The notes under the pieces were generated by a model. It did not search any database. It saw only the letters and a list, made by a program, of their open reading frames with translations, and had not been told where the DNA came from. From Acetofilamentum sp. (lineage in GTDB: Bacteria > Bacteroidota > Bacteroidia > Bacteroidales > DTU049), in NCBI GenBank assembly GCA_020720525.1, contig DYON01000010.1, positions 1 to 23,058 of the forward strand: a DNA stretch of 23,058 nt. The letters run 5' to 3'. Positions 7,156 through 14,571 of the stretch are shown here, in pieces (within the stretch, counting starts at the first letter, position 1; each line of letters opens with the position of its first letter). Position numbers and translations under genes: made by a program.

Positions 7156-7665
7156 ATGAGAATATTTTTATTTTCGATTTTATTGTTACTCTTATTGCCC
7201 GCTGTGGCTCAACAGAATTATGTGTTGAAACTCACTAATACTCGAAATCCCGAAAAAATCAAACTTTTCCACAACGGCGATCGTGTAAGCTTGTATTATC
7301 AAGATGGAAATGAGCTTGATGGTTTTCTTACTATTATAGACAAAACAACCATTGAGGTCGATAGTCAGGTGGTCAATATTGAACAAGTCCCCATTATTGT
7401 AAATCGAAAAAGTGCAGGATTCATGTCCAAAACAGCTGGAGTATTGCTTGCAGCAGCTGGAACAGGAATTGCTGTTGTTGGATTTGCTTATTTTTTTAAG
7501 GGCATTGGATCTGGAATGCCAAAGGTTTTATATTTGGTTCCTAGTGGATTGCTTGTGAGTATAGTAGGAGTGCAAGTTGTATCGGCTGGATTTAGAATGA
7601 TTGTTGGGAAAGGCAAAAAATACTATTTAGGACTCGATTGGTCGGCCGAAATTGTGGAGCAATAA
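7156..7665 (+). CDS. Hypothetical exported protein with two membrane segments
   Basis: A 169-residue protein of a type often seen in Bacteroidota but with no function I can name. Residues 1-18 form a leucine-rich signal peptide ending near AVAQ. Residues ~22-85 are beta-rich with a GDRVSLYY...GFLTIIDKTTIEV pattern like a small barrel or SH3-like fold. Two hydrophobic helices follow (~93-113 and ~123-146), then a short C-terminal tail containing KKYYLGLDW. It has its own promoter-like box and lies alone between the repeat region and korA; the korA promoter follows its end, so it is probably monocistronic. No catalytic motif is visible. Confidence 0.75.
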   Translation: MRIFLFSILLLLLLPAVAQQNYVLKLTNTRNPEKIKLFHNGDRVSLYYQDGNELDGFLTIIDKTTIEVDSQVVNIEQVPIIVNRKSAGFMSKTAGVLLAAAGTGIAVVGFAYFFKGIGSGMPKVLYLVPSGLLVSIVGVQVVSAGFRMIVGKGKKYYLGLDWSAEIVEQ

Positions 7666-7752
7666 TTTGTGTATTACTTTTTTATTTTCAACACAGCAAT
7701 TTGAGTAAGTTGTAATTAATCATCACTTTTTTTGACAATTTCGATAAAAGTT

Positions 7753-7785
7753 TTGGTCTTGTATAGGAAAAAGCCTTTACCTTTG
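7753..7785 (+). promoter_or_regulatory. korAB promoter
   Basis: TTG at 7753-7755 and TACCTTTG at 7778-7785, separated by 22 bases, resemble the Bacteroidota TTG / TAnnTTTG promoter (usual spacing ~19-21). The -7 box ends 21 bases before the korA ATG. This is the only promoter in the window where both elements are visible. Confidence 0.6.
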
Positions 7786-7806
7786 CCGTAATTTAAAATC
7801 TATATT

Positions 7807-9663
7807 ATGATTTCGCAAAATAACCGTAAAGTGGTTGAGAAAGACGATGTTGTGATTAAATTTGTTGGCGATTCTGGCGATGGGATGCAACTTATTGGAT
7901 CGATGTTTTCTGAGACCATTGCTTTGGCTGGCGAAGATTTGTCAACTTTCCCCGATTTTCCTGCCGAAATTCGTGCCCCACGAAATACCATTGCAGGTGT
8001 TTCTGGTTTTCAGGTACATTTTGGATTTAAAAAAGTGCTTTCGCCAGGCGATTTGTGCGATGTGTTGGTTGCATTTAATCCGGCATCGTTGAAGTCGAAT
8101 CTCAAAAATGTGAAAAGGGGTGCTACCATCATTGTTGATGAAAACAGTTTCGACGAAAAAATTATGGAGGTAATTGGCTACACTTCCAATCCGCTTTTTG
8201 ATGGTAGTTTGAGCGAATATAATGTTATTCATGCGCCCATTACCACATTGGCTAGGGAAACGCTAAAACCCTTAGGTGTTGACAATAAAACCGCCGAAAA
8301 AACCAAAAACATGTTTGTACTTGGTATGTTGTTCAATATGTTCAACCTACCAATTGCTGCCACCGAAGAATATCTTAAAAAGCGTTTTGCAAAAAAACCA
8401 CATCTTATTGAACTCAATATGCTGGTTATTCGCAATGGGTTTGAATTTGCAAATACCATCGAAGCAATTCCAAGTATTGTTGTACCGAAAACCCAGCTAA
8501 AACCAGGTAAGTATCGCAACATTCATGGAAACGACGCAACGGCATGGGGATTAATGGCTGCTGCCGAAAAATCGGGCTTGCAATTGTTTCTTGGTTCTTA
8601 TCCTATCACTCCTGCTACCGAAATTCTGATGGAACTTGCCAAACATCGCGAATTGGGCGTGAAAACATTTCAGGCCGAAGACGAAATTGCTGGCATCACA
8701 TCTGCTATTGGAGCGAGTTTTTCGGGTTCATTGGCTTGCACAACTACTTCTGGACCTGGCCTTTCATTGAAATCGGAAGCTATGGGTCTTGCTGTGATTA
8801 CCGAATTGCCTCTTGTTATTGTTAATGTTCAACGTGGAGGTCCTTCAACAGGTCTTCCTACCAAAAGCGAGCAAGCCGATTTGTTGCAGGTTCTTTACGG
8901 CCGCAATAGCGAGGCACCCATGATAGTGATTGCGGCATCTTCACCCGCTGACTGTTTCTATACAGCGTATGAAACGGCAAAATATTCTTTGGAGCACATG
9001 ACTCCTGCAGTTTGTCTCACCGATGGTTATATAGGATTTGGTTCAGAGGTGATGGAAATTCCAAAAATGTCGGAAATGCCTGAAATCAAGCCTCGTATTG
9101 CAAAAGCACGCAATGACAGTGAAGGTAAATTTCTGCCTTACAGCCGCGATCCTGAAACCCTAGCGCGTGAATGGGCTGTTCCTGGTACTGAAGGACTGCG
9201 TCATCGAGTTGGAGGTTTGGAAAAATCTGATGTTTATGGCGAAGTAAGTACCGACCCTTTCAATCATGAGAAAATGATGAATCTTCGTCATGAAAAAGTG
9301 CAGCGTATTGCCAACAAACTTCCTCTTCAGGAATTTATTGGCTCAGCCGATGCCGACATGCTTGTTGTAAGCTGGGGTGGAACCAAAGGTCAAGTACAAG
9401 GTGCTGTAGAAGAAGCCAACCAACAAGGATTACGTTTGGCTCATGCGCACTTTCGCTATATCAATCCGCTTCCAACGAATACCAAAGAGCTTTTATCTTC
9501 ATTTAAGAAAATTCTTGTTTGTGAACTCAATATGGGTCAATTTGTAGCTTATTTGAGGATAAACTTTCCCGAAATACCTTATTTGCAATACAATAAGTAT
9601 CAGGGACAACCCTTTACTGTGGTGGAATTGGTCGATAAGTTTAATCAAATTTTGAAAGGTTAA
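7807..9663 (+). CDS. korA: 2-oxoacid:ferredoxin oxidoreductase, fused gamma-alpha subunit
   Basis: With KorB this oxidatively decarboxylates a 2-oxoacid, most likely 2-oxoglutarate, to its acyl-CoA while reducing ferredoxin in the cytosol. Residues ~15-200 form the gamma domain (GDSGDGMQLIGSMF at 21-34 and the PAEIRAPRN region). The alpha domain follows, with GSYPITPATEI (YPITP at 265-269), QAEDEIAGI and TTSGPGLSLK. A C-terminal domain with VVSWGGTKGQVQGA and INPLP is present. The 618-residue length fits the gamma-alpha fusion common in Bacteroidota. KorB starts four bases downstream. The 2-oxoglutarate preference is inferred from the two-gene layout and overall similarity; a related 2-oxoacid substrate is possible. 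Confidence 0.94.
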   Translation: MISQNNRKVVEKDDVVIKFVGDSGDGMQLIGSMFSETIALAGEDLSTFPDFPAEIRAPRNTIAGVSGFQVHFGFKKVLSPGDLCDVLVAFNPASLKSNLKNVKRGATIIVDENSFDEKIMEVIGYTSNPLFDGSLSEYNVIHAPITTLARETLKPLGVDNKTAEKTKNMFVLGMLFNMFNLPIAATEEYLKKRFAKKPHLIELNMLVIRNGFEFANTIEAIPSIVVPKTQLKPGKYRNIHGNDATAWGLMAAAEKSGLQLFLGSYPITPATEILMELAKHRELGVKTFQAEDEIAGITSAIGASFSGSLACTTTSGPGLSLKSEAMGLAVITELPLVIVNVQRGGPSTGLPTKSEQADLLQVLYGRNSEAPMIVIAASSPADCFYTAYETAKYSLEHMTPAVCLTDGYIGFGSEVMEIPKMSEMPEIKPRIAKARNDSEGKFLPYSRDPETLAREWAVPGTEGLRHRVGGLEKSDVYGEVSTDPFNHEKMMNLRHEKVQRIANKLPLQEFIGSADADMLVVSWGGTKGQVQGAVEEANQQGLRLAHAHFRYINPLPTNTKELLSSFKKILVCELNMGQFVAYLRINFPEIPYLQYNKYQGQPFTVVELVDKFNQILKG

Positions 9664-9667
9664 TATT

Positions 9668-10702
9668 ATGATGGGCGTTATCAGAAACAGCATAGAAAAG
9701 TCGGCTGTGCAGCTGACTAAGGAAGATTTTGTCAGCGATCAAATGGTAAAATGGTGTCCCGGTTGCGGAAACCACAGCATTCTAAATTCGGTTGCCAAAG
9801 TTTTTCCCGAAATTGGGTATAAAAAGGAAAATTATGTGATTATTTCGGGCATTGGATGCTCGTCGCGTTTTCCTTATTACATGAACACCTATGGATTTCA
9901 TGGAATTCATGGTCGTGCACATTCCATTGCATCGGGCGTAAAAATTGCCAATCCTAGTCTTAGCGTTTGGATCACAACTGGAGATGGCGATTCTATGGCT
10001 ATTGGAGGAAACCACTTTATTCATCTTATTCGTCGTAATATTGATGTGAATGTGATGCTTTTCAACAATCAGATTTATGGTCTCACCAAAGGGCAATACT
10101 CGCCAACAAGTCCATTAGGCGCAAAAACAAAAACATCTCCTTATGGAACCATCGAGCATCCATTTTCTGTTGGGGAATTGGTTATTGGTGCTCAGGGAAC
10201 ATTTTTTGCCCGAGTTATTGATAACAATCAAGCCATGATGACCGAAGTGATGTTCGAAGCTGCAAAGCACGATGGAACTTCGATTGTTGAAATTCTTCAG
10301 AATTGCGTTATTTTCAACGATAAAGTTCACGAACAAATTTCGGCCAAAGATGTGCGCGACGATATGCAGCTTCATCTAAAAAATGGTGAACGCATGATTT
10401 TCGGGAAAGAGAAAAACAAGGGGATTCATCTGAATGGCTACAAACTCGAAGTTGTTACTTTGGGCGAAAATGGCATCACAGAAGAAGACATTCTTGTTCA
10501 CGATGCAAACGATGTCGATCCTGGCATTCATCTTATGTTGGCTAAATTGGAATATCCTGTTGCTGTTGGAGTTATTCGCGCAGCATCGTTTCCCACTTAC
10601 GACGATTTAATGGAAGAGCAAATTAGAACCGTAAAAGAATCGAGCCCGATTAAATGTATGGACGACCTGCTCAACAGCGGAGACACTTGGGAAATTAAAT
10701 AA
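9668..10702 (+). CDS. korB: 2-oxoacid:ferredoxin oxidoreductase, beta subunit
   Basis: The thiamine diphosphate and iron-sulfur subunit partnering KorA. It carries WCPGCGNHSI near the N-terminus and the TPP motif starting GDGDSMAIGG (residues 106-114) and closing with NNQIYGLTKGQ (133-143). Cys30, Cys33, Cys64 and Cys213 have nearly the spacing of the four [4Fe-4S] ligands known in related enzymes, so the cluster should form. It is 344 residues long, normal for KorB. There are two adjacent ATGs (9668 and 9671). It is co-transcribed with korA and followed by a strong terminator. No separate ferredoxin-type delta subunit gene is nearby, as usual for the Kor type. Confidence 0.95.
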   Translation: MMGVIRNSIEKSAVQLTKEDFVSDQMVKWCPGCGNHSILNSVAKVFPEIGYKKENYVIISGIGCSSRFPYYMNTYGFHGIHGRAHSIASGVKIANPSLSVWITTGDGDSMAIGGNHFIHLIRRNIDVNVMLFNNQIYGLTKGQYSPTSPLGAKTKTSPYGTIEHPFSVGELVIGAQGTFFARVIDNNQAMMTEVMFEAAKHDGTSIVEILQNCVIFNDKVHEQISAKDVRDDMQLHLKNGERMIFGKEKNKGIHLNGYKLEVVTLGENGITEEDILVHDANDVDPGIHLMLAKLEYPVAVGVIRAASFPTYDDLMEEQIRTVKESSPIKCMDDLLNSGDTWEIK

Positions 10703-10719
10703 CGAAAACTCTTTTTCCT

Positions 10720-10744
10720 AAGCCGGCCTCGAGCCGGCTTTTTT
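10720..10744 (+). terminator. Rho-independent terminator of korAB
   Basis: AAGCCGGC (10720-10727), loop CTCGA, GCCGGCTT (10733-10740), then a run of T to 10744, beginning 17 bases after the korB stop. The perfect 8-bp stem shares its GCCGGC core with the terminator at 2985. A small TATGCG-CTA-CGCATA hairpin follows at 10746-10760. Confidence 0.92.
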
Positions 10745-10830
10745 ATATGCGCTACGCATACCACATATCTAAAAAACTAAAGTACCTAACGAGCCAGCTA
10801 ATGGGAATCGTTAGCCAAGAGTAAGGGTGT

Positions 10831-10876
10831 AAAAGGACGACAAAGTTAAATCATCATTATATTTAACTTTGTCTCC
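10831..10876 (-). terminator. Terminator hairpin of ackA
   Basis: A perfect 13-bp inverted repeat: GACAAAGTTAAAT (10839-10851) and ATTTAACTTTGTC (10861-10873) with a nine-base loop. Three more base pairs (GGA at 10835-10837 with TCC at 10874-10876) extend it past a bulged C. On the minus strand the stem is followed by TTTT (10834-10831), 23 bases after the ackA stop, fitting intrinsic termination of ackA and blocking convergent transcription with korAB. Confidence 0.8.
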
Positions 10877-10898
10877 GACTTTAATTTTAGAGATAAAA

Positions 10899-12098
10899 CT
10901 ACGAAACAATTTTAAATGTATCACGAGCAATAACGAGTTCTTCGTTGGTAGTGATAGTAAGAACTTTCACCTTCGAGTTGTCTTTTGAAATGATTGCATC
11001 GGTTCCGCGCAGTCCTTTGTTTTTTTCTATGTCGAAATCAATTCCAAAATATTCCATATTGGCACAAATCATTTTGCGAGGCAAACAGCCATTTTCGCCA
11101 ATTCCTCCAGTAAAAATAAGCAAATCGAGGCCATTCAGCGCAGCAGTGTAAGCCCCAATGTATTTTTTTACACGGTAAGCAAACACTTCGAGCGACATTT
11201 TTGCACGGTGATTTCCTGCTTCGGCTGCATCTTCTATATCGCGCATATCGCTCGATACTCCCGAAATTCCCAGTAAACCACTTTTTTTATTAATGAGGTT
11301 GTTGGCGTCGGCAGTAGTCATGTGGTTGCGCTCCATAATTGACAGCATTGCGCCAAGGTCGAGGTCGCCGACGCGAGTTCCCATCACCAAGCCTTCAACT
11401 GGGGTGTAGCCCATGCTGGTATCGATAGATTTTCCATGATCGATAGCGGCAATAGACGAACCATTTCCGAGATGACAGGTAATAATTTTAAGGTCGAGCC
11501 AATTTAATCCTAAAAAATTCGCAGCTTTTTCGGCAACAAATTTATGGCTGGTGCCATGAAAACCGTAGCGGCGAATTTTGTCTTCGGAATACATTTCGTA
11601 CGGAAGAGCATATAAAAATGAGTGTTCGGGCATTGATTGGTGAAACGATGTGTCGAAAACGGCAACTTGCGGCAAACCTGGCAGAAGTTTTTCGATAGCC
11701 TCGATTCCTTTGAGGTTGGCTGGGTTGTGAAGAGGTGCAAGCTCAATTAGGCGCTCAATATCGGCTTTTACTGCCGAAGTGATAAATGCACTTCCTTTGA
11801 AATTTTCGCCACCATGAGCCACGCGATGACCTGCTGCATTAATTTCGCTTTTATCTTTAAGAACCCCCAAAACAGGATCGAGCAAAACATTAACAATCCA
11901 TTCAATCCCAACGGTGTGGTCGGGCACGTTACGTGTTTCGTTGAAAGGATCTTTCTCGCAGGAACGATGTTTGAGCACGCTGTTTTCGATTCCGATACGT
12001 TCGAGCAATCCTTTTGCCAGTACTTCTTCGTTGTTTGCCATGTCAAACAACTGATACTTAATGGATGAACTACCACAATTCAAGACAAGTATTTTCAT
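10899..12098 (-). CDS. ackA: Acetate kinase
   Basis: Interconverts acetyl phosphate + ADP and acetate + ATP in the cytosol, usually the ATP-yielding step of acetate fermentation. The 399-residue length is normal. Key residues are at the expected places: Asn7 in LNCGSSS, Arg92 in GHRVAHGG, Asp149 in VFDTSFH, His181 in GFHGTSH, Arg242 in GTRVGDLD, plus GGIGENG (331-337) and TNEEL near the end. ATG 12098 opens directly into the conserved MKILVLNCGSS. No phosphotransacetylase gene is adjacent; pta often lies next to ackA, so it must be elsewhere if present. It converges on korAB and diverges from the DUF4271 run. A one-mismatch -7-like box (TACTTTTA on the minus strand) lies at 12137-12144. Confidence 0.97.
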   Translation of the reverse strand: MKILVLNCGSSSIKYQLFDMANNEEVLAKGLLERIGIENSVLKHRSCEKDPFNETRNVPDHTVGIEWIVNVLLDPVLGVLKDKSEINAAGHRVAHGGENFKGSAFITSAVKADIERLIELAPLHNPANLKGIEAIEKLLPGLPQVAVFDTSFHQSMPEHSFLYALPYEMYSEDKIRRYGFHGTSHKFVAEKAANFLGLNWLDLKIITCHLGNGSSIAAIDHGKSIDTSMGYTPVEGLVMGTRVGDLDLGAMLSIMERNHMTTADANNLINKKSGLLGISGVSSDMRDIEDAAEAGNHRAKMSLEVFAYRVKKYIGAYTAALNGLDLLIFTGGIGENGCLPRKMICANMEYFGIDFDIEKNKGLRGTDAIISKDNSKVKVLTITTNEELVIARDTFKIVS

Positions 12099-12231
12099 TC
12101 TAGAATTAAAGTTTATATGAGAAAAAAAGTTTTGCGTAAAAGTATAGTATTTTTTGATTTAATGAAAATTTTCGCGGAAGAAAATGCACCCAATCATGCA
12201 ATTTTTTCAAAAGACTCATTTTAAATAAATG

Positions 12232-12239
12232 TAACTTTG
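12232..12239 (+). promoter_or_regulatory. TAnnTTTG -7 box for the ten-gene run
   Basis: TAACTTTG lies 18 bases before the GTG start of the DUF4271 gene, with AAAGGA between them as a possible ribosome binding site. No TTG at the usual spacing is seen. It is the best visible promoter candidate for the genes from 12258 to 21482. Confidence 0.55.
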
Positions 12240-12257
12240 CATTGAAAAACAAAGGAC

Positions 12258-13139
12258 GTGCTTCCCCAAAATCAATCGTTGAAACCCTTTTCTATCGAAG
12301 ACACATCGTCTTTGCTTCTTCGCATTGGCAAATGCAGCGATGAAGTGCCGGCTACTTTTTCGGCTATAAACCACCAATTGAACGATTCGGCAATTATTTA
12401 TCAAGTAAAAAGTCGCAACTACAGTGTTAATGGAAGGTTTTTTAGCGAAACAATTCAAAAAAAACCAACAGAGCCAATCAGCAAAGTTGATTTGCATTCA
12501 TTTACCTATTTTTTACTTCTCATTGTGCCAGTCATTATTTCGTTGTGGATTTTCAAATCGTCGTTTTCTCGAATTCAAGGGGCTTTTAAAGCTGCATTCA
12601 CCAATAGGCATTCTTCCATATTTATTAGAACATACAGCTTATCCAATCATTTTTCTACCTACCTAATATATTTCAACTCGCTGCTATTGATGTCGTTGAC
12701 GGTATGGTTGTATCTAAATCATTCTTTTAAAAATAGAAACGAAGAGCATTTTATATTATTTGCGATTATTTTTGCCGCTCTAACAGGGTATTTTTTGTTT
12801 AGATACATCGTTATTCAATATGTGGGGATTTTATTTCACAACAAAGAAAGCAGCGTTCAATATTTGTATCGCGATTATTATTTTAAAACAGTGATTGCTA
12901 TTGTGTTATCGCCTATGCTGCTTGTTTCTGCGTATGGACCATTGTCGTTTCTTATGCTAAATATTGCGGCATCAATTATTATTTTGTTATTCATATATCA
13001 AACTATTCAATCTTTTTATCACGGAATTTCTGAACGAGAATATGGTCTGCTGTATTTTATTTTGTACTTTTGTACCGTCGAAATTGTGCCAGTGTTAATT
13101 GTGTTAAAACTAATCTCTGCGCAGATATTCGATTGTTAA
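12258..13139 (+). CDS. DUF4271 family membrane protein
   Basis: A 293-residue membrane protein of unknown function. A soluble, poorly conserved N-terminal part (~1-80) precedes about six hydrophobic helices at roughly 83-101, 133-151, 163-185, 208-225, 228-247 and 262-286. The last contains YFILYFCTVEIVPVLIVLKL, a pattern I recognise from DUF4271 proteins, which in Bacteroidota commonly sit immediately before hemD, as here. The start is GTG 12258, preceded by AAAGGA and the promoter box; no ATG is available upstream. It ends 23 bases before hemD. The constant linkage with hemD and rnpA suggests a housekeeping envelope role, but that is only inference. Confidence 0.8.
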   Translation: MLPQNQSLKPFSIEDTSSLLLRIGKCSDEVPATFSAINHQLNDSAIIYQVKSRNYSVNGRFFSETIQKKPTEPISKVDLHSFTYFLLLIVPVIISLWIFKSSFSRIQGAFKAAFTNRHSSIFIRTYSLSNHFSTYLIYFNSLLLMSLTVWLYLNHSFKNRNEEHFILFAIIFAALTGYFLFRYIVIQYVGILFHNKESSVQYLYRDYYFKTVIAIVLSPMLLVSAYGPLSFLMLNIAASIIILLFIYQTIQSFYHGISEREYGLLYFILYFCTVEIVPVLIVLKLISAQIFDC

Positions 13140-13162
13140 ACCTCCAAAAACAACCTGACGTG

Positions 13163-13915
13163 GTGAAAATTAAATCGATTCTTATCTCACAACCTCAACC
13201 CGCAGACATTGAAAAATCGCCATACGGGGAACTAATTTTGAAGCACAATGTGAAGGTTGATTTTAGGAAGTTTTTTGCAGTGGTTAGTCTTTCTTCAGCC
13301 GAATTCAGACAGTCGAGAATCAATTTGACCGAATTTACAGGTATTATATTCACGAGCCGAAATGCAGTCGATTCCTACTTTAGTTTAGCCAAAGAGCTTC
13401 GTGTTGAAATATCGGAAAACATGAAGTATTTCTGCACTTCCGACCAAATCGCATTTTATCTTCAGAAGTACATTCAGTTTCGGAAGCGCAAAATATTTTA
13501 TGGCGATTCTTCCTACCCTAGTTTGCTGCCTTTGCTGAAAAAGCACAAAGATGAAAAGCTTGTGTTGCCTTGCAACGATACTCCAAACGAGGAATTGTAC
13601 AATCTTCTAACCGAAAACAACGTCAATTTAGAGAAAGCAGTAATTTATAAAAACGAGAGTGCCAATTTAAAGGACTTAGATTTAATGTCGTACGACTTGT
13701 TGGCATTTTTTAGCCCACATGGTATTCAATCGCTCATGAATAATTTTCCCAATTATTCGCAAGGCGAACAAATTATTGCAGTGTATGGCAAAACCACATC
13801 GCAGGCTGCCGAAACGGCAAAACTTAGAGTTGATGTTGCTGCGCCAACACTTACCGCTCCGAGTATGATAATGGCAATTGATGAGTTCATCAGAGCCTCG
13901 AAGAAAAAAAAGTAG
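13163..13915 (+). CDS. hemD: Uroporphyrinogen-III synthase
   Basis: Closes and rearranges hydroxymethylbilane to uroporphyrinogen III in the cytosolic haem and sirohaem pathway. The 250-residue product begins VKIKSILISQPQPADIEKSP, a typical start for the Bacteroidota family (usually MKIK...). Further hallmarks are FTGIIFTSRNAVDSYF, FFSPHGIQSL in the second lobe, and TTSQAAET near the C-terminus. GTG 13163 is chosen by this similarity; an adjacent GTG at 13160 is possible, and the frame stays open to 13070 inside the previous gene. HemD sequences are weakly conserved, so identification rests on the overall pattern and on the neighbours (DUF4271 before, rnpA after). Confidence 0.88.
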   Translation: MKIKSILISQPQPADIEKSPYGELILKHNVKVDFRKFFAVVSLSSAEFRQSRINLTEFTGIIFTSRNAVDSYFSLAKELRVEISENMKYFCTSDQIAFYLQKYIQFRKRKIFYGDSSYPSLLPLLKKHKDEKLVLPCNDTPNEELYNLLTENNVNLEKAVIYKNESANLKDLDLMSYDLLAFFSPHGIQSLMNNFPNYSQGEQIIAVYGKTTSQAAETAKLRVDVAAPTLTAPSMIMAIDEFIRASKKKK

Positions 13916-13922
13916 CATTATA

Positions 13923-14315
13923 GTGAAATTATTTTCCTTACCCAAAAAGGAACGAATTAAAGATATAACAATTCCTGCATTGTTGTATAATGAGGGAATT
14001 GTTTTTTTTGAGTATCCATTTCTGTGCAAAGTACTTGAAAAGGATGCTTCTGTGGGCGGATTTCAAGTTCTTTTTGGTGTTCCAAAGCGAAAAATAAAAG
14101 GGGCTGTGGAGCGCAACAAAATTCGCCGCAGAATGCGCGAAGCATGGCGATTGAATTGTGGTGATTTGAGAAATAGTGTTAAACCACAAAAGAAAACCAT
14201 GTTTATTGGTCTCTACTATCAAGCTACAACCATCGAATCGTATAAAACAATTGAAACCAAAATAAAAAAGCTGATTCATCGTTTAATAAAGCACCATGAA
14301 GAGACCAATAGCTAG
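13923..14315 (+). CDS. rnpA: Ribonuclease P protein component
   Basis: The protein subunit of RNase P, which aids the catalytic RNA in 5' maturation of tRNAs. The diagnostic segment is VPKRKIKGAVERNKIRRRMREAWR (about residues 53-76), containing the RNR-type basic helix; a positively charged tail follows. From GTG 13923 the protein has 130 residues and starts MKLFSLPKKERI, matching the usual start. An in-frame ATG at 13881 would add 14 basic residues and overlap hemD by 35 bases; it cannot be excluded. It overlaps yidD by 20 bases. It is not next to rpmH as in many bacteria, but the rnpA-yidD pairing is kept. Confidence 0.93.
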   Translation: MKLFSLPKKERIKDITIPALLYNEGIVFFEYPFLCKVLEKDASVGGFQVLFGVPKRKIKGAVERNKIRRRMREAWRLNCGDLRNSVKPQKKTMFIGLYYQATTIESYKTIETKIKKLIHRLIKHHEETNS

Positions 14316-14571
14316 TATTTTCGTTTTGCTTATAAGAATTTATCAGCGCATTATTTCGCCGCTGCTTCCTTCGTCGTGCCGCTACACACCAACGTGTTCG
14401 GCTTATGGTGTCGAGGCTCTCCGCAAGCATGGAGCACTACGAGGCGGTTGGCTTACCATAAAACGTGTGGTAAGTTGCAATCCATGGGGAGGAAGTGGCT
14501 ACGACCCTGTTCCCGAATATCCGTTTAAAAAACACAAAAAGCACAAAAAGAATGAAAAATCTAATAAGTAA
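14296..14571 (+). CDS. yidD: Membrane protein insertion efficiency factor YidD
   Basis: A small membrane-associated protein thought to assist YidC-dependent insertion of inner-membrane proteins. It has 91 residues; the conserved core is IRIYQRIISPLLPSSCRYTPTCSAY, then GALRGGWLTIKRVVSCNPWGGSGYDPVP. The N-terminal amphipathic or hydrophobic helix (residues 5-24) and the three cysteines (28, 34 and the one in SCNPWG) are present. The tail is Lys/His-rich (KKHKKHKKNEK), encoded by near-repeats of an A-rich unit at ~14527-14560 that also provides the upstream region of the next gene. It overlaps rnpA by 20 bases and the S41 peptidase gene by 20 bases, suggesting translational coupling. Confidence 0.96.
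   Translation: MKRPIASIFVLLIRIYQRIISPLLPSSCRYTPTCSAYGVEALRKHGALRGGWLTIKRVVSCNPWGGSGYDPVPEYPFKKHKKHKKNEKSNK

Noticed and set aside
9782..10375. Antisense open frames inside korB
   Set aside because: They mirror a strongly conserved gene in a complementary frame and have no independent start signals; they are shadows, like the other long antisense frames across the window.
10784..10815. Sequence resembling integron attC core sites (ACCTAAC ... CGTTAGCC)
   Set aside because: The arms are only about 30 bases apart, shorter than known attC sites, the second core is imperfect, and there is no integrase or gene cassette array nearby.
11768..12076. 102-codon open frame in another frame of ackA
   Set aside because: The overlapping acetate kinase is full length with all catalytic residues, so this is a frame shadow.
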